This document shows positions 1 through 9,034 of a stretch of 27,292 nt of DNA, one piece after another. Below the pieces are notes generated by a model. That model saw nothing but the letters and a program-made list of their open reading frames with translations. It was not told where the DNA came from and searched no databases. Source of the DNA: JACVSF01 sp036702855 (lineage in GTDB: Bacteria; Cyanobacteriota; Cyanobacteriia; Phormidesmidales; Phormidesmidaceae). The translations under genes were made by a program, and so were the position numbers. Position 1 is the first letter of the stretch; each line of letters begins with the position of its first letter. The stretch lies in assembly GCA_036702855.1 (NCBI GenBank), contig DATNQF010000102.1, positions 1-27,292 on the forward strand. Direction: 5' to 3'.

Positions 1-384
1 CAGTCGATGCCTCGCCCCGTAGTACAAGCCACTTTTCAACTGGAGCCAGGGCACGATCCAAAGGTCGTGACGAGCGATACCCTGGCGGATTTAGAGCAGC
101 GGCGGGCGACCCAGCCTTACGACATGCCCAGTTGTGGCAGCGTATTTCGCAATCCTAAACCTCACAACGCAGGTTGGCTGATTGAGCAAACGGGTCTCAA
201 AGGCTATCGCATTGGCAATGCTCAGGTAGCCGAGCGCCATGCAAACTTTATCCTGAACTGTGGAGGCGCATCAGCAACAGATATTCTCAAGCTGATTCAC
301 CACGTGCAAGACCAAGTCGAGGCTCGCTGGTCTTTGCGGCTCAAGCCTGAAGTGAAAATGGTGGGGGAGTTTCCCCCCATGTGA
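1..384 (+). CDS. murB: UDP-N-acetylenolpyruvoylglucosamine reductase (MurB), C-terminal part
   Basis: The reading frame is open from the first base, so the 5' part lies outside the window and only the last 127 residues are here. MurB is the flavoenzyme that reduces the enolpyruvyl group of UDP-GlcNAc-enolpyruvate, using NADPH, to give UDP-MurNAc in cytoplasmic peptidoglycan synthesis. The fragment matches the MurB C-terminal domain. CGSVFRNP at fragment residues 45-52 carries the catalytic serine, followed by AGWLIEQTGLKG, then AERHANFILN, and near the end PEVKMVGEF with the conserved glutamate at fragment residue 117. The TGA stop is followed 74 nt later by the YbaB gene on the same strand, so they are probably co-transcribed. 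Nothing looks broken; the truncation comes only from the window edge. Confidence 0.95.
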   Translation, partial: QSMPRPVVQATFQLEPGHDPKVVTSDTLADLEQRRATQPYDMPSCGSVFRNPKPHNAGWLIEQTGLKGYRIGNAQVAERHANFILNCGGASATDILKLIHHVQDQVEARWSLRLKPEVKMVGEFPPM

Positions 385-458
385 GATTCAGGCCGCAGGG
401 CGTTAGAATCGGAGAGCTTATCCAGAGTTTCGGAACAGCGTTACAAGGTTTTAGCATT

Positions 459-806
459 ATGTCTAAAGGATTTGGCGGATTTGGCGGACTGGGCGGCAAG
501 ATGAAGGAACTTACTGAAGCCTTCAAAAAAGCTCAGCAAATTCAGGAAGGAGCCAAGCAACTCCAGGAAGAACTGGAGCAAATGGAGATTGAAGGAGAAT
601 CAGGCGGTGGCTTGGTAAAGGTGGTTATGAGCGGTAACCAGGAACCACGCCGTGTCGTGATTGCCCCAGAAGCTTTAAACGAAGGCGCTGAAATGCTAGC
701 GGATTTGGTGACCGCTGCGATGAAAGATGCTTATGACAAGTCCACCGCCACTATGCGCGAACGCATGGAGGCGTTGACGGGTGGGTTAAATCTACCTGGA
801 CTGTAA
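459..806 (+). CDS. YbaB/EbfC family nucleoid-associated protein
   Basis: This is a 115-residue member of the YbaB/EbfC family, small dimeric DNA-binding proteins that act as nucleoid-associated factors. The start at 459 is chosen because the frame is also open upstream to 381, but family members begin close to the glycine-rich segment seen here (GFGGFGGLGGKMKELTEAF), and the upstream residues look non-coding. After this segment comes a charged helix rich in Lys, Gln and Glu (about residues 15-45), then the characteristic GGGLVKVVMSGN strand, and a C-terminal helix with DLVTAAMKDAYDKS. The length is typical. It lies between murB and a tyrosine phosphatase in a same-strand cluster. A YbaB gene next to recR is common in other bacteria, but recR is not present here. 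Confidence 0.92.
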   Translation: MSKGFGGFGGLGGKMKELTEAFKKAQQIQEGAKQLQEELEQMEIEGESGGGLVKVVMSGNQEPRRVVIAPEALNEGAEMLADLVTAAMKDAYDKSTATMRERMEALTGGLNLPGL

Positions 807-834
807 ACATCATCTGCTGTGGGAGTGAGGTGTC

Positions 835-1326
835 ATGGTGACCAGACTGCTTTTTGTGTGTTTGGGCAATATCTGCCGGTCTCCCTCAGCGGAAAACATT
901 ATGAATCACTTGATTCAGCAACGGCAGCTGTCGGATCAAGTTACGTGTGACTCGGCAGGCACCTCTAGCTACCACATTGGAAGTCCACCAGATCGACGGA
1001 TGACGGCGGCAGCTCAGCATTATGGCATTACCCTTCAGGGGCGTGCTCGGCAGCTTGAGCCGGAGGATTTAGCGTCTTTTGATTGGATCCTGGCTATGGA
1101 CCAGGAAAATTACCGCGATATTTTGGCACTTGACAGATCAGGGCTCTATCACGCCAAGGTAAAACTGATGTGTGATTTTTGCCGCCACCACTCCAACCGA
1201 GAGGTTCCTGACCCATACTATGGTGGGCCAGAGGGATTTGACTATGTGGTCAATCTGCTTATGGACGCCTGTGAAGGACTTTTAGATTTTGTCCTAGAAA
1301 ATCCGGTGCCAGCGTCTCAAAGCTGA
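835..1326 (+). CDS. Low-molecular-weight protein tyrosine phosphatase
   Basis: The 163-residue product is a low-molecular-weight protein tyrosine phosphatase, a cytoplasmic enzyme that removes phosphate from tyrosine through a cysteinyl-phosphate intermediate. The N-terminal P-loop is complete: CLGNICRS with nucleophile Cys9 and Arg15. The general-acid loop DPYYGG begins at Asp126. Between them are the usual SAGTSSYHIG and DWILAMDQEN segments. The ATG at 835 follows the purine-rich stretch GGGAGTGAGG. The gene is 28 nt after the YbaB gene and ends 13 nt before the next start, so it is probably in one transcript with both. In bacteria such enzymes often counteract BY-kinases in polysaccharide export, but no kinase or polysaccharide gene is nearby, so the physiological substrate cannot be inferred. 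Confidence 0.94.
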   Translation: MVTRLLFVCLGNICRSPSAENIMNHLIQQRQLSDQVTCDSAGTSSYHIGSPPDRRMTAAAQHYGITLQGRARQLEPEDLASFDWILAMDQENYRDILALDRSGLYHAKVKLMCDFCRHHSNREVPDPYYGGPEGFDYVVNLLMDACEGLLDFVLENPVPASQS

Positions 1327-1339
1327 AAGGAGCCGATTG

Positions 1340-3109
1340 GTGATCAGGATTCGTCGGAAAACACAAGCAGTCGGTAATCTGGTTAGACGCTTAGGCTGGC
1401 TTAGTTTAGGAACCGGACTAGCTCAACTCCTTGGGCTGACGTTGCAAGGTGTAGGTTGTGGCTTTGGACAACCGGCTCTGGCAGCAGAGCGTATTATTGT
1501 TGCCTACGGACCAGCAGAGCGCTCCATTCAGGTTGAAGACTTAGAAACCTTCGCCCAGACGGGTCAGCTTAGCCGACAGTTGAGTGAGTATATCCAGATG
1601 CTGGGATTGTCACCGAATCAGGTGGCACAGTTTCAAGAGGCTCTCAATACGCGGATCGATATCAATGCGATCGCAGTTGGTCAGTTTCTCTACACCGCCC
1701 AGGGCAAGTTTTTATTGAAGCAAGTCGCCCAGGTCGTTCAAACACCATCACGCAGAGCAGGCTTTTCGGCGACACGGGCAGCTTTGATTTTGGCAGCATC
1801 TGATCAAGATCAAGGGCTGACGATTCTCAATGTCTTAAGGTATTTCCCGACAGAGTCTGTTCGCGTGGATGTCCGGCGGGGGCTAGCGATTGCAGGTATC
1901 TTGAACGAGACGTTGGTTTCCTCTAGCCGAGCAATTGAGGCAATTCAAACTCAGTCAGAAACGGTTACGGCCCAAACCCCCCCAGAAGTACTCGCTGCGC
2001 TCACACCTGCCTATTCTCAGCTAAGAGCTCAGCAGCTCTATGATGTTGAGGTTTTTGATTTTTTTGTGCCAGGAGTAGTCGTTCCTGCGCTGTTTTACAT
2101 GCCGCAGCCCAAATCTGGCACGGGAGCTTCCCCCTTCAGCCATCCCTTAGTGGTAATCTCCCACGGGCTGGGTAGTGACCGGGAAGCCTTTGATTACCTG
2201 GCTCGATATTTAGCAGGAGCAGGGATAGCGGTTGTCTCTGTAGAACATACAGGCAGCAATGCAGGGCAATTGTTCTCTCTACTAGAAGGCCGGGCCAACT
2301 TAGTCACACCCACCGAAGAATTTATTGACCGCCCCCGCACTATTTCTCGAACATTAGATGCACTGGAACAGGAAACCCGGCGCAATGTTCGACTTGCTAG
2401 ACGTCTAGATCTCAGCCGTATTGGGGTGATTGGTCAGTCTTTTGGGGGCTATACCGCATTGGCCCTAGCAGGCGCAACGATTGACTTTACCTACTTAGGC
2501 GAGCAGTGCTCACCCACCACCCTAAATTTAAACGTGTCGCTGCTGTTGCAGTGTGAAGCAACGCTGCTGACAAATCCAGGCAATTCATTGGTCGATCCCC
2601 GCATTCGGGCCGTGTTTGTCATGAACCCGATTGGTAGCGCTTTGTTTGGACCCAATGGTTATGCCCAGATTGATGTCCCGATCATGATGGTTGCAGGTGC
2701 AGGCGATACTATTGCCCCTGCCTTCCCAGAGCAGATTAATCCCTTTACCTGGTTGACCACGCCCGATCGCTATTTGCTGTTGGTTGGAAATGGCACTCAC
2801 TTCTCCGTGATTGAGAACAATGACAATGAGCAACCCATTCCCGTTCCACCTGCCGTTATTGGGCCTCGGCCTGATATTGCCCAGGAATACATGAAGGTTC
2901 TGAGTCTGGCCTTCTTTGGGACGTATTTGCAAGGGAATGCGCAGTTTCGCTCGCTACTCCAACCAGCCTTTGTGCAATCCCTTGGGGTAACTCCCCTACC
3001 TCTGAGCCTCGTGCAAGATCTCTCTACGCTTCCAGTTGGAACTACGCCACCCCAGACGACTCCTCAAGCTCAACTGCCCCTCTCGACTGAGTCCATTCCC
3101 ATGCGGTAA
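1340..3109 (+). CDS. Secreted alpha/beta hydrolase with DUF1400 domain
   Basis: This 589-residue protein combines an N-terminal signal peptide, a DUF1400 domain and a C-terminal alpha/beta hydrolase. GTG at 1340 is preferred over TTG at 1337 because GAAAGGAG ends 7 nt before it. The signal peptide has a basic start (RIRRK), a hydrophobic stretch and a likely cleavage site after QPALA. The DUF1400 part follows (ERIIVAYGPAERSIQVEDL onward), a region largely found in cyanobacteria. The hydrolase half shows the oxyanion segment VVISHGLGS, the nucleophile elbow GQSFGG with Ser367, an acid in GAGDTIAP (Asp456) and a histidine in GNGTHFS (His487), giving a complete triad reminiscent of PAF-acetylhydrolase-like esterases. 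It probably acts in the periplasm or outside the cell. The substrate is unknown. It shares a strand and short gaps with the phosphatase and truB. Confidence 0.88.
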   Translation: MIRIRRKTQAVGNLVRRLGWLSLGTGLAQLLGLTLQGVGCGFGQPALAAERIIVAYGPAERSIQVEDLETFAQTGQLSRQLSEYIQMLGLSPNQVAQFQEALNTRIDINAIAVGQFLYTAQGKFLLKQVAQVVQTPSRRAGFSATRAALILAASDQDQGLTILNVLRYFPTESVRVDVRRGLAIAGILNETLVSSSRAIEAIQTQSETVTAQTPPEVLAALTPAYSQLRAQQLYDVEVFDFFVPGVVVPALFYMPQPKSGTGASPFSHPLVVISHGLGSDREAFDYLARYLAGAGIAVVSVEHTGSNAGQLFSLLEGRANLVTPTEEFIDRPRTISRTLDALEQETRRNVRLARRLDLSRIGVIGQSFGGYTALALAGATIDFTYLGEQCSPTTLNLNVSLLLQCEATLLTNPGNSLVDPRIRAVFVMNPIGSALFGPNGYAQIDVPIMMVAGAGDTIAPAFPEQINPFTWLTTPDRYLLLVGNGTHFSVIENNDNEQPIPVPPAVIGPRPDIAQEYMKVLSLAFFGTYLQGNAQFRSLLQPAFVQSLGVTPLPLSLVQDLSTLPVGTTPPQTTPQAQLPLSTESIPMR

Positions 3110-3144
3110 GGTGAAGGGCTGACTCTTAAGCAGGAAACGTGTTT

Positions 3145-4041
3145 GTGCAGGGATTTCTCAACCTCAATAAGCCGAGCGGGCTGACCTCCCACGATTGCGT
3201 TGCTCGCGTGCGACGTCTATTACGCACTAAGAAGGTGGGGCATGGAGGCACACTCGATCCGGCTGCTGAGGGAGTTTTGCCCATTGCGGTTGGTCGGGCA
3301 ACCCGGTTACTGCCCTACCTAGCTTCGGGCAAAGCCTATCAAGCTGTGATTCGCTTTGGGGTCACTACTACAACGGATGACTTGGAAGGGGAAGTTCTGA
3401 CTCAGCAGTCTGCTGCTCATCTTCAGTGGGCTCAAATTCAAGCAGCACTGCCTCAGTTCTTGGGTGTGATCGAGCAAGTTCCTCCCAGCTATAGTGCTAT
3501 TCAAGTAGGAGGCAGACGCCTTTACAATCTGGCGCGGCAGGGTGAAGCCGTAGAAGCGCCGATCCGGCAGGTGCAGGTAGACAAGATCGAGAAGTTGGCT
3601 TGGCAGGCAGGAGGGTTGCCAGAACTGACAGTTGCGATCGCATGTGGACCCGGCACCTACATTCGCTCCATTGCCCGTGATTTAGGAGCTGTACTAGGAA
3701 CAGGGGCAACGCTGGCTAAGCTGCTACGGACCCATAGCAATGGGTTTGACCTAGCCAATAGTTTAACGCTGGACACGTTGAAAACTCAGGTTGAGGCAGA
3801 CACAGTAGAGTTAATGCCGCCTGAGCAAGCATTGCGTCATTTGCCGATTCTGAACTTACCGGGGGAGTTAGCGCTTCGCTGGCGGCAGGGGCAGAAGCTC
3901 GAAGCCCCTCCCAACTTAACAGCGGATGGAATCTACCGGGTCGTGGATGAAGCAAATCAGTTTTTAGGCATTGCCCAGATTCAAGATCGTGAGGAGCAGA
4001 GGCTGATCCTCGCCAAAATGGTCTACGAACCGCTGGGATAG
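3145..4041 (+). CDS. truB: tRNA pseudouridine(55) synthase TruB
   Basis: TruB isomerises uridine 55 in the T-loop of most tRNAs to pseudouridine. The sequence opens with the family start QGFLNLNKPSGLTSHDCVAR and continues with KVGHGGTLDPAAEGVLP, in which Asp38 is the catalytic aspartate. PPSYSAIQVGGRRLY and GTYIRSIARDLG are further conserved motifs. A C-terminal extension (about residues 215-298) resembles the usual PUA-like tail. GTG at 3145 is chosen because AGGAAA (3132-3137) lies 7 nt upstream and cyanobacterial homologues begin at this residue. The in-frame GTG at 3139 is only 1 nt from that sequence, too close for a good ribosome site. It is the last gene of the plus-strand cluster and faces the UPF0182 gene. 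Confidence 0.95.
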   Translation: MQGFLNLNKPSGLTSHDCVARVRRLLRTKKVGHGGTLDPAAEGVLPIAVGRATRLLPYLASGKAYQAVIRFGVTTTTDDLEGEVLTQQSAAHLQWAQIQAALPQFLGVIEQVPPSYSAIQVGGRRLYNLARQGEAVEAPIRQVQVDKIEKLAWQAGGLPELTVAIACGPGTYIRSIARDLGAVLGTGATLAKLLRTHSNGFDLANSLTLDTLKTQVEADTVELMPPEQALRHLPILNLPGELALRWRQGQKLEAPPNLTADGIYRVVDEANQFLGIAQIQDREEQRLILAKMVYEPLG

Positions 4042-4103
4042 CAGGATTTGGTCGGTCTGCCTAGCCACTCAGCAGAGTATTTCCGCTAGTAGAAAGAGGC
4101 AAA

Positions 4104-4128
4104 GAGTTAGATGGGCAAAATCTACCTC
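4104..4128. terminator. Possible bidirectional hairpin between convergent genes
   Basis: An imperfect inverted repeat, GAGTTAGAT then ATCTACCTC with a 7-nt loop and one mismatch, lies between the converging ends of truB and the UPF0182 gene. No clear T tract follows on either strand, so a terminator role is inferred mainly from position. Confidence 0.3.
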
Positions 4129-4140
4129 ATCTCGTTGTAC

Positions 4141-6975
4141 CTACTGCGGCTCGGTCGGTTGCGGCTGGTTAAGCTGCTCCAACAGATTGCCCAGTTGCCG
4201 TTGGCTCTCCCCATAGCGTTGCCAGTCGCCCTGCTGCAGGGCTTGTTGTCCTACCTCGTAGGCTTCCAATGCAGAGTTCAACAAGCTGGAGAAATTCTCT
4301 GGAAGGCTGGGCGCTGATGGGGAAATGGCTGGAGGATCCTGATTAGGACGATTGGCTGCGGCTGTTCCCTGACCAAAAATGGCGTTTAGCCCTTCCTCCA
4401 AAGTTTCCCGCATCACAACGCGATCGCTATAAGCCACAATCACGCGTTTGAGTTCTGGTAACTCACCCTGTTCTGCTCGTAGATAGAGCGGTTGAACGTA
4501 CAGTAGGGATTGTTCAATAGGAATTACTAGCAGATCACCCCGCAGCACCCGCGACCCCTGCTGACTCCAGAGAGTAAGCTGTTCAGAGATTTCAGGAGTC
4601 TGACTAATGCGGGCCTCAATCTGTCCGGGACCATACACTAGCTCCTGCTTCGGGAAGTCATACAGCAGGAGTTTGCCGTATGCTTCACCATCAGAGCGGC
4701 CTGCCATCCAGGCCACCATGTTGTCCTTATTCGCCGGGGTAAACGGCATGATCTGAATGAACTCTGGCCCATCAAAACCAGGCAGCCGCATGATGACGTA
4801 GTAAGGCTCCATCAGCACCTGAGTATCCCCACTCGTCTGAGTCGGAAAGCGCCACAGATCCTCCCGGTTGTAGAAAACCTCAGGATTTGCCATGTGGTAA
4901 GTCCGATACATCTGGGCCTGAACTGTGAAGAAGTCCTGGGGATAGCGCAGGTGCGATCGTATCTGCGACGGCATTTGGGTTCCCGGCTCAAACAGCGTCG
5001 GGAACATCCGACGGTAAGTGGCTAAGATTGGGTCTTGCTCATCTAGAGCAAAAAACCGCAGCGTACCATCGTAGGCGTCGATCACCACTTTGACCGAGTT
5101 GCGAATGTAGTTGATGTTTTGGTTGGCCAGAGTGGTCAGGGTTTCATTCTGCAAAACCTCTGCAACATCATTGCTGCGACTCAGGGGTTCAGAGTACGGG
5201 TAATGACTACTCACCGTGTAGGCATCCACAATCCATTGCAAGCGGCCATCAATCACCGCAATGTAAGGATCGCCATCTAGTGTGAGAAAGGGGGCAATCT
5301 GTCGCACCCGATCCAGCACTGATCGGTAGTAATGAATGCGAGAGTTGGCAGTGAAATAATTTGAGAAGATCAGCTTGAAATTGGTTAGGTCGTAGGCATA
5401 GACCAAACGCCGCAGAAAACCCCCTAGTGGTACTCCACCTTGACCGTCATAGCGGAACGGCGCATTTTGGTCACCTAAGGGATAGTCAAATTCTTCAGTA
5501 CCCGTGCCTGTAAAGATGTAATCGCGCGTGTCCTCGCCGTAGTAGATACGGGGCTGTTCAATCCGCAGATCAACCGAAGCGACGGGAGGAATATTTTTCA
5601 CAAACAGCTCAGGCAAGCCATCCGGAGTAACCTGATTTACTGGGCTCATCACTAAGCCATAGCCGTGAGTAAATTTGAGACGTTGGTTAATCCAGGTTTG
5701 GGCCTCGCGAGGAACTTGGTCGTAGGCCAGTTCCCTCGCCGATACCATCACCTGACGGTAGTTGCCGTTGAGAGTGTAGCGATCTAAATCAACATCATTG
5801 AAGCGGTAATACAGGCGGATTTCCTGAAGCTGTCGATAGGTGCTCAGCAGAGGCTCCGTGTCCCATAGGCGGATGTTCTGCACCGTAGATTGATTCGCCT
5901 GGACAAGCTGACGGTTTAGCGTTTCGGTAGCAGGAAAGGGTTCGCTCTGTACTTGATCTAGATTGTAGGCTTGCCGAGTGAACTGGATGCTTTGGGTAAT
6001 GTAGGGCCGTTCCTTCTCCAGCTCGTTAGGCTCAACCACAAATTTCTGTTGCAACCAGGGATACAGGCCGTTGATCAGCACCAAGACCCCCAGGTAAACC
6101 AAAATCGCAAACGTGGGCAGTGAAAAGCCGCTACGCCAAAGCGACAAGATAAACAGGAATGCTACAGCTAGCGAGACAAAGCTCATCAGCCAATAGGCTT
6201 GTAAGCGGGCATGCTCATCGGTGTAGCCAGCACCAAACACCACGCCTGTGGGGGAATAGAGCAGGTCGAAACGGGCTAACCAAAAACCGACTCCAACCAG
6301 TAGCGCCACCCCTGCTAGCAAGATGCATAGGTGCGTTTTGGCCTCCCCGGTCAAAAAATATTTCCAGCCCCGTTCAGGGCGAATTTCGCCCTTAAGCACA
6401 TAGACTCCCACCGACAGGAACAAGCCCCAAAGCAGCAGGCCCATCAGGTTGTCCTGTAGGGCATGGTAGAAGGGGAGTTTGAATATGAAAAAGCTGATGT
6501 CTCGGTTAAATAGGGGGTCACCGAGGTTGAATAGCGTAGGGTTGAGAACCTTCAGCAGCGTTTCCCAAGCCGCAGCGCTGCGTAGTGCTGCATTAAGAGC
6601 AAGTAGAACGGTAAGGGTAATCGCCCCATAGAACGGCAACTTTTGCAGTGTGGCCGGATCGCCTCGATCGGCGTATTTCTTCTCAAGAAAGGTGTAGGTG
6701 CGATCGCGCGTATTTCTCTCTGCAAGTTGATAGTTGCCCCAGAGAAACACTCCATACAACACAAAGGTGAGCAGCCCAATCCCGACTTGCCAGCGCAACC
6801 GAGTCCAAAAAACGGCTTCAAAACCAACAGAGGCAAACCACCAGGAGTCGGTCAGCAAGTGAACCAGGGTTCCTATAAGGGTTAGCCCAAAGGCAAGAAC
6901 CAGGATCCAGGGAAGATATCGGCGCAGGCGAATAGGTTCAGCGGGAGAATATTTCACAGCAGGACTACAGGGCAA
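4141..6975 (-). CDS. UPF0182 family membrane protein (COG1615)
   Basis: A 944-residue protein of the UPF0182/COG1615 family, large bacterial membrane proteins of unknown function. About seven hydrophobic segments fill the first third, near residues 20-41, 64-80, 113-131, 177-194, 215-233, 264-281 and 288-310. The rest is a large soluble region, probably outside the cytoplasm, with family landmarks such as the tyrosine-rich DLDRYTLNG, VASVDLRIEQPRIYYGE and LPGFDGPEFIQIMPFTPANK. The tail (about 880-944) is rich in Gln, Asn and Pro. The start is uncertain: TTG at 6975 has a weak GGA upstream, while GTG six codons later (6957) would give MKYSPAEP. No catalytic motif is evident. It lies 95 nt downstream of the lipase gene on the same strand and could be co-transcribed with it. 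Confidence 0.9.
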   Translation of the reverse strand: MPCSPAVKYSPAEPIRLRRYLPWILVLAFGLTLIGTLVHLLTDSWWFASVGFEAVFWTRLRWQVGIGLLTFVLYGVFLWGNYQLAERNTRDRTYTFLEKKYADRGDPATLQKLPFYGAITLTVLLALNAALRSAAAWETLLKVLNPTLFNLGDPLFNRDISFFIFKLPFYHALQDNLMGLLLWGLFLSVGVYVLKGEIRPERGWKYFLTGEAKTHLCILLAGVALLVGVGFWLARFDLLYSPTGVVFGAGYTDEHARLQAYWLMSFVSLAVAFLFILSLWRSGFSLPTFAILVYLGVLVLINGLYPWLQQKFVVEPNELEKERPYITQSIQFTRQAYNLDQVQSEPFPATETLNRQLVQANQSTVQNIRLWDTEPLLSTYRQLQEIRLYYRFNDVDLDRYTLNGNYRQVMVSARELAYDQVPREAQTWINQRLKFTHGYGLVMSPVNQVTPDGLPELFVKNIPPVASVDLRIEQPRIYYGEDTRDYIFTGTGTEEFDYPLGDQNAPFRYDGQGGVPLGGFLRRLVYAYDLTNFKLIFSNYFTANSRIHYYRSVLDRVRQIAPFLTLDGDPYIAVIDGRLQWIVDAYTVSSHYPYSEPLSRSNDVAEVLQNETLTTLANQNINYIRNSVKVVIDAYDGTLRFFALDEQDPILATYRRMFPTLFEPGTQMPSQIRSHLRYPQDFFTVQAQMYRTYHMANPEVFYNREDLWRFPTQTSGDTQVLMEPYYVIMRLPGFDGPEFIQIMPFTPANKDNMVAWMAGRSDGEAYGKLLLYDFPKQELVYGPGQIEARISQTPEISEQLTLWSQQGSRVLRGDLLVIPIEQSLLYVQPLYLRAEQGELPELKRVIVAYSDRVVMRETLEEGLNAIFGQGTAAANRPNQDPPAISPSAPSLPENFSSLLNSALEAYEVGQQALQQGDWQRYGESQRQLGNLLEQLNQPQPTEPQ

Positions 6976-7006
6976 AACTGTCCACAGGCAATAGCTCTAG
7001 CTTAAT

Positions 7007-7042
7007 AGACCAACCGTGGGGCAAAGAGACCAACGGTTGTCT
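7007..7042. terminator. Stem-loop between lipase and UPF0182 genes
   Basis: CAACCGT (7011-7017) pairs perfectly with ACGGTTG (7033-7039) across a 15-nt loop, with AGA/TCT extending the stem. In the minus-strand direction of the flanking genes it is followed by only a short run of T, so it may be a weak terminator or a processing site. Confidence 0.3.
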
Positions 7043-7070
7043 TTCTTAGCACGCCGAGGTTATGCGCTTC

Positions 7071-8930
7071 TTAAGTAAGGTCACCACGAATCAACCCTCT
7101 TTCCTCCTCAATCTTGGCTTCTTCGATCTCCTTATCCACTGCCCGCTGTAGGTTAGCTAGGTAAAACTCCATTTTGTGGTCATCTACCGAGTCCAAACCA
7201 GGCCGACCAAAGGCTTTCAGAAAACCCAGCAGACGGTCAGGTATCCGCTGAAAGGGAAAGGAGTGACGCCGGAGACTCCCGCGAAAATCAAAGTAGCGGA
7301 AATGTCCCATATGGCCATAGACCCGCGTCGGTGCCCAGGGTAGGAGCGGGGGCGGAATCAGCGGCACCACATCATTGTTGTTGGCATAGCGGTAAATGCG
7401 ATCGCGCATTTTGCCGTTCATATGGTTAACCATCGTCCAGTCAGCAATTCGAGGCTGACCAAAGGTGTAGAGGCCGCTGACCTTAAAGCCCTGACAGTCC
7501 AGAGAGATCGTTGCCATCGCTGCTAGCGCTCCTCCTAGGCTGTGCCCCGTGATCCACAGCCGGGTTTCTGGCGTTTCCCACTTCCTCAGAAAGGTAACTA
7601 CATCTTTCTCAACGCTCTGCCAAGCATCCAAAAAGCCCCGATGCACCATACCTTTAGGCGGAACCGACTTTTGATCGGCTAGCAGTGTGAACTGCTTCAG
7701 GCGAATCTTAAAGTTGGTGCGCCAATCATTAAGCTGTTGGCTACCCCGAAACACCAAGATAATGTCTTTACCCTGACGAAATATAAACGCCTGGGTGTCA
7801 GTGCTTAGCATGTTCAGATAGCGGAAGTTCTCACGAATATCGTAGGCATTGTCCGGCTGTCCCTCGGTGACCCACTTGTTTACCAAGTCAACCACGTAAT
7901 CGTGGGGCGACATTGTTTTCCATTGATTGTCGGTGTCTTCGCTGACCCACTTGCGCACAATGTCGTTGACGTACTCTTGGTCCTCGTAGACTAGGTGGGC
8001 CGCTTTGGCTAGGGTCAGGGCTCGATGAGTATCGTACTTTCGTTCCTCAGCAATGGCATTGAAGTCGCGGGTGGAGTAGGGGGGCGGCAAAATTTTGTAA
8101 CCGTAACGCTCAAACAGCTTTTTCACATGGCCGTAGCCAGCCCAGTGGATGTAGTGAAAAAGCTGATCGTAAAATCCAGACCCGCCCTTACGACGATAGT
8201 TGCGATCGCCAATCAACTTGACCCAATGAATCACGAAGGGTTTGAGATCTTTAGCGGAAACCATGCCTGCATCAATGAGCGTGTCGAGGTGCTCCAACCC
8301 ACTTAAAAAGGAGTCAAACCAGTCACGCAGGATGATCTCAATGACAAATTCTTCGTTTTCATACTGCTCAAACACCGCCATTGATTGGGGATTGCTAGAG
8401 TTGCGCTGAGCTAATCGCTTGATTTCATCAAGTCCCTGACGCGTCTTAACCATCTGATCGTGAGATCTCAATGCTCGCCGCAACCGAGAATCGTTGGCCT
8501 CAAAGGTCAGCCGTCGCCCATCTTTAGGGTGGTTGATATAAAACAGGCGGTACTCCTCGTAGTCGAGAATATCCAGCACATTGCGAACCGCATCGCGCTC
8601 TCGAAAGGCCTTGACCTCTTGGCGAATCAGCTCAACTCGTTGCCAGCGTCGCTGCCGCTGATAGAGAGATAACCAGGCCAAAGCTACCAATGCCCCAGTT
8701 GTCAAACTTGCCGCCATCAACCAGAGAGGAATCCCATCAAAAAAGTCTCTGCGTCTAGCCCAATCCTCTGAGCGCATGGAATCTTGACCGTAGAACTGGC
8801 TGAGCAGGGACTCTGAGCCACCAGCTCGGTCAACCGGGACAGTGCCCTCGTTCACAGAAATCGCCACCGCAGGAGTAGTCGCGATGACTAAGGTTGTACC
8901 CAAGAGAGTGATGAAATGTCGAATCCCCAT
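7071..8930 (-). CDS. Membrane-anchored class 3 lipase family protein
   Basis: A 619-residue protein with the alpha/beta-hydrolase fold of class 3 (fungal-type) lipases at its C-terminal end. The nucleophile elbow GHSLGG with Ser464 follows LWITG. Upstream is ILVFRGSQ, the strand typical of this family near the oxyanion hole, and downstream YTFGQPRIAD. NNDVVPLIPP probably carries the acid residue; a histidine in the GHMGHFRYF region could complete the triad. The N-terminus has a signal-like segment (residues 4-24) and a second hydrophobic helix at about 50-70, so the protein is probably anchored in a membrane. The 300-residue middle part is mostly helical and charged and I do not recognise it. 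ATG at 8930 follows AGGCTAACC. It is divergent from the endonuclease V gene. Substrate unknown; membrane lipid is a reasonable guess. Confidence 0.85.
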   Translation of the reverse strand: MGIRHFITLLGTTLVIATTPAVAISVNEGTVPVDRAGGSESLLSQFYGQDSMRSEDWARRRDFFDGIPLWLMAASLTTGALVALAWLSLYQRQRRWQRVELIRQEVKAFRERDAVRNVLDILDYEEYRLFYINHPKDGRRLTFEANDSRLRRALRSHDQMVKTRQGLDEIKRLAQRNSSNPQSMAVFEQYENEEFVIEIILRDWFDSFLSGLEHLDTLIDAGMVSAKDLKPFVIHWVKLIGDRNYRRKGGSGFYDQLFHYIHWAGYGHVKKLFERYGYKILPPPYSTRDFNAIAEERKYDTHRALTLAKAAHLVYEDQEYVNDIVRKWVSEDTDNQWKTMSPHDYVVDLVNKWVTEGQPDNAYDIRENFRYLNMLSTDTQAFIFRQGKDIILVFRGSQQLNDWRTNFKIRLKQFTLLADQKSVPPKGMVHRGFLDAWQSVEKDVVTFLRKWETPETRLWITGHSLGGALAAMATISLDCQGFKVSGLYTFGQPRIADWTMVNHMNGKMRDRIYRYANNNDVVPLIPPPLLPWAPTRVYGHMGHFRYFDFRGSLRRHSFPFQRIPDRLLGFLKAFGRPGLDSVDDHKMEFYLANLQRAVDKEIEEAKIEEERGLIRGDLT

Positions 8931-9034
8931 GGTTAGCCTGATTGATACGCAAGAGGGCGGTTAAATAATCCCTAGATGCTATCTGGAAAACCAACCCTCA
9001 GGGTCTGTTCTTAATAGCTTTGATGGAATTGTCC

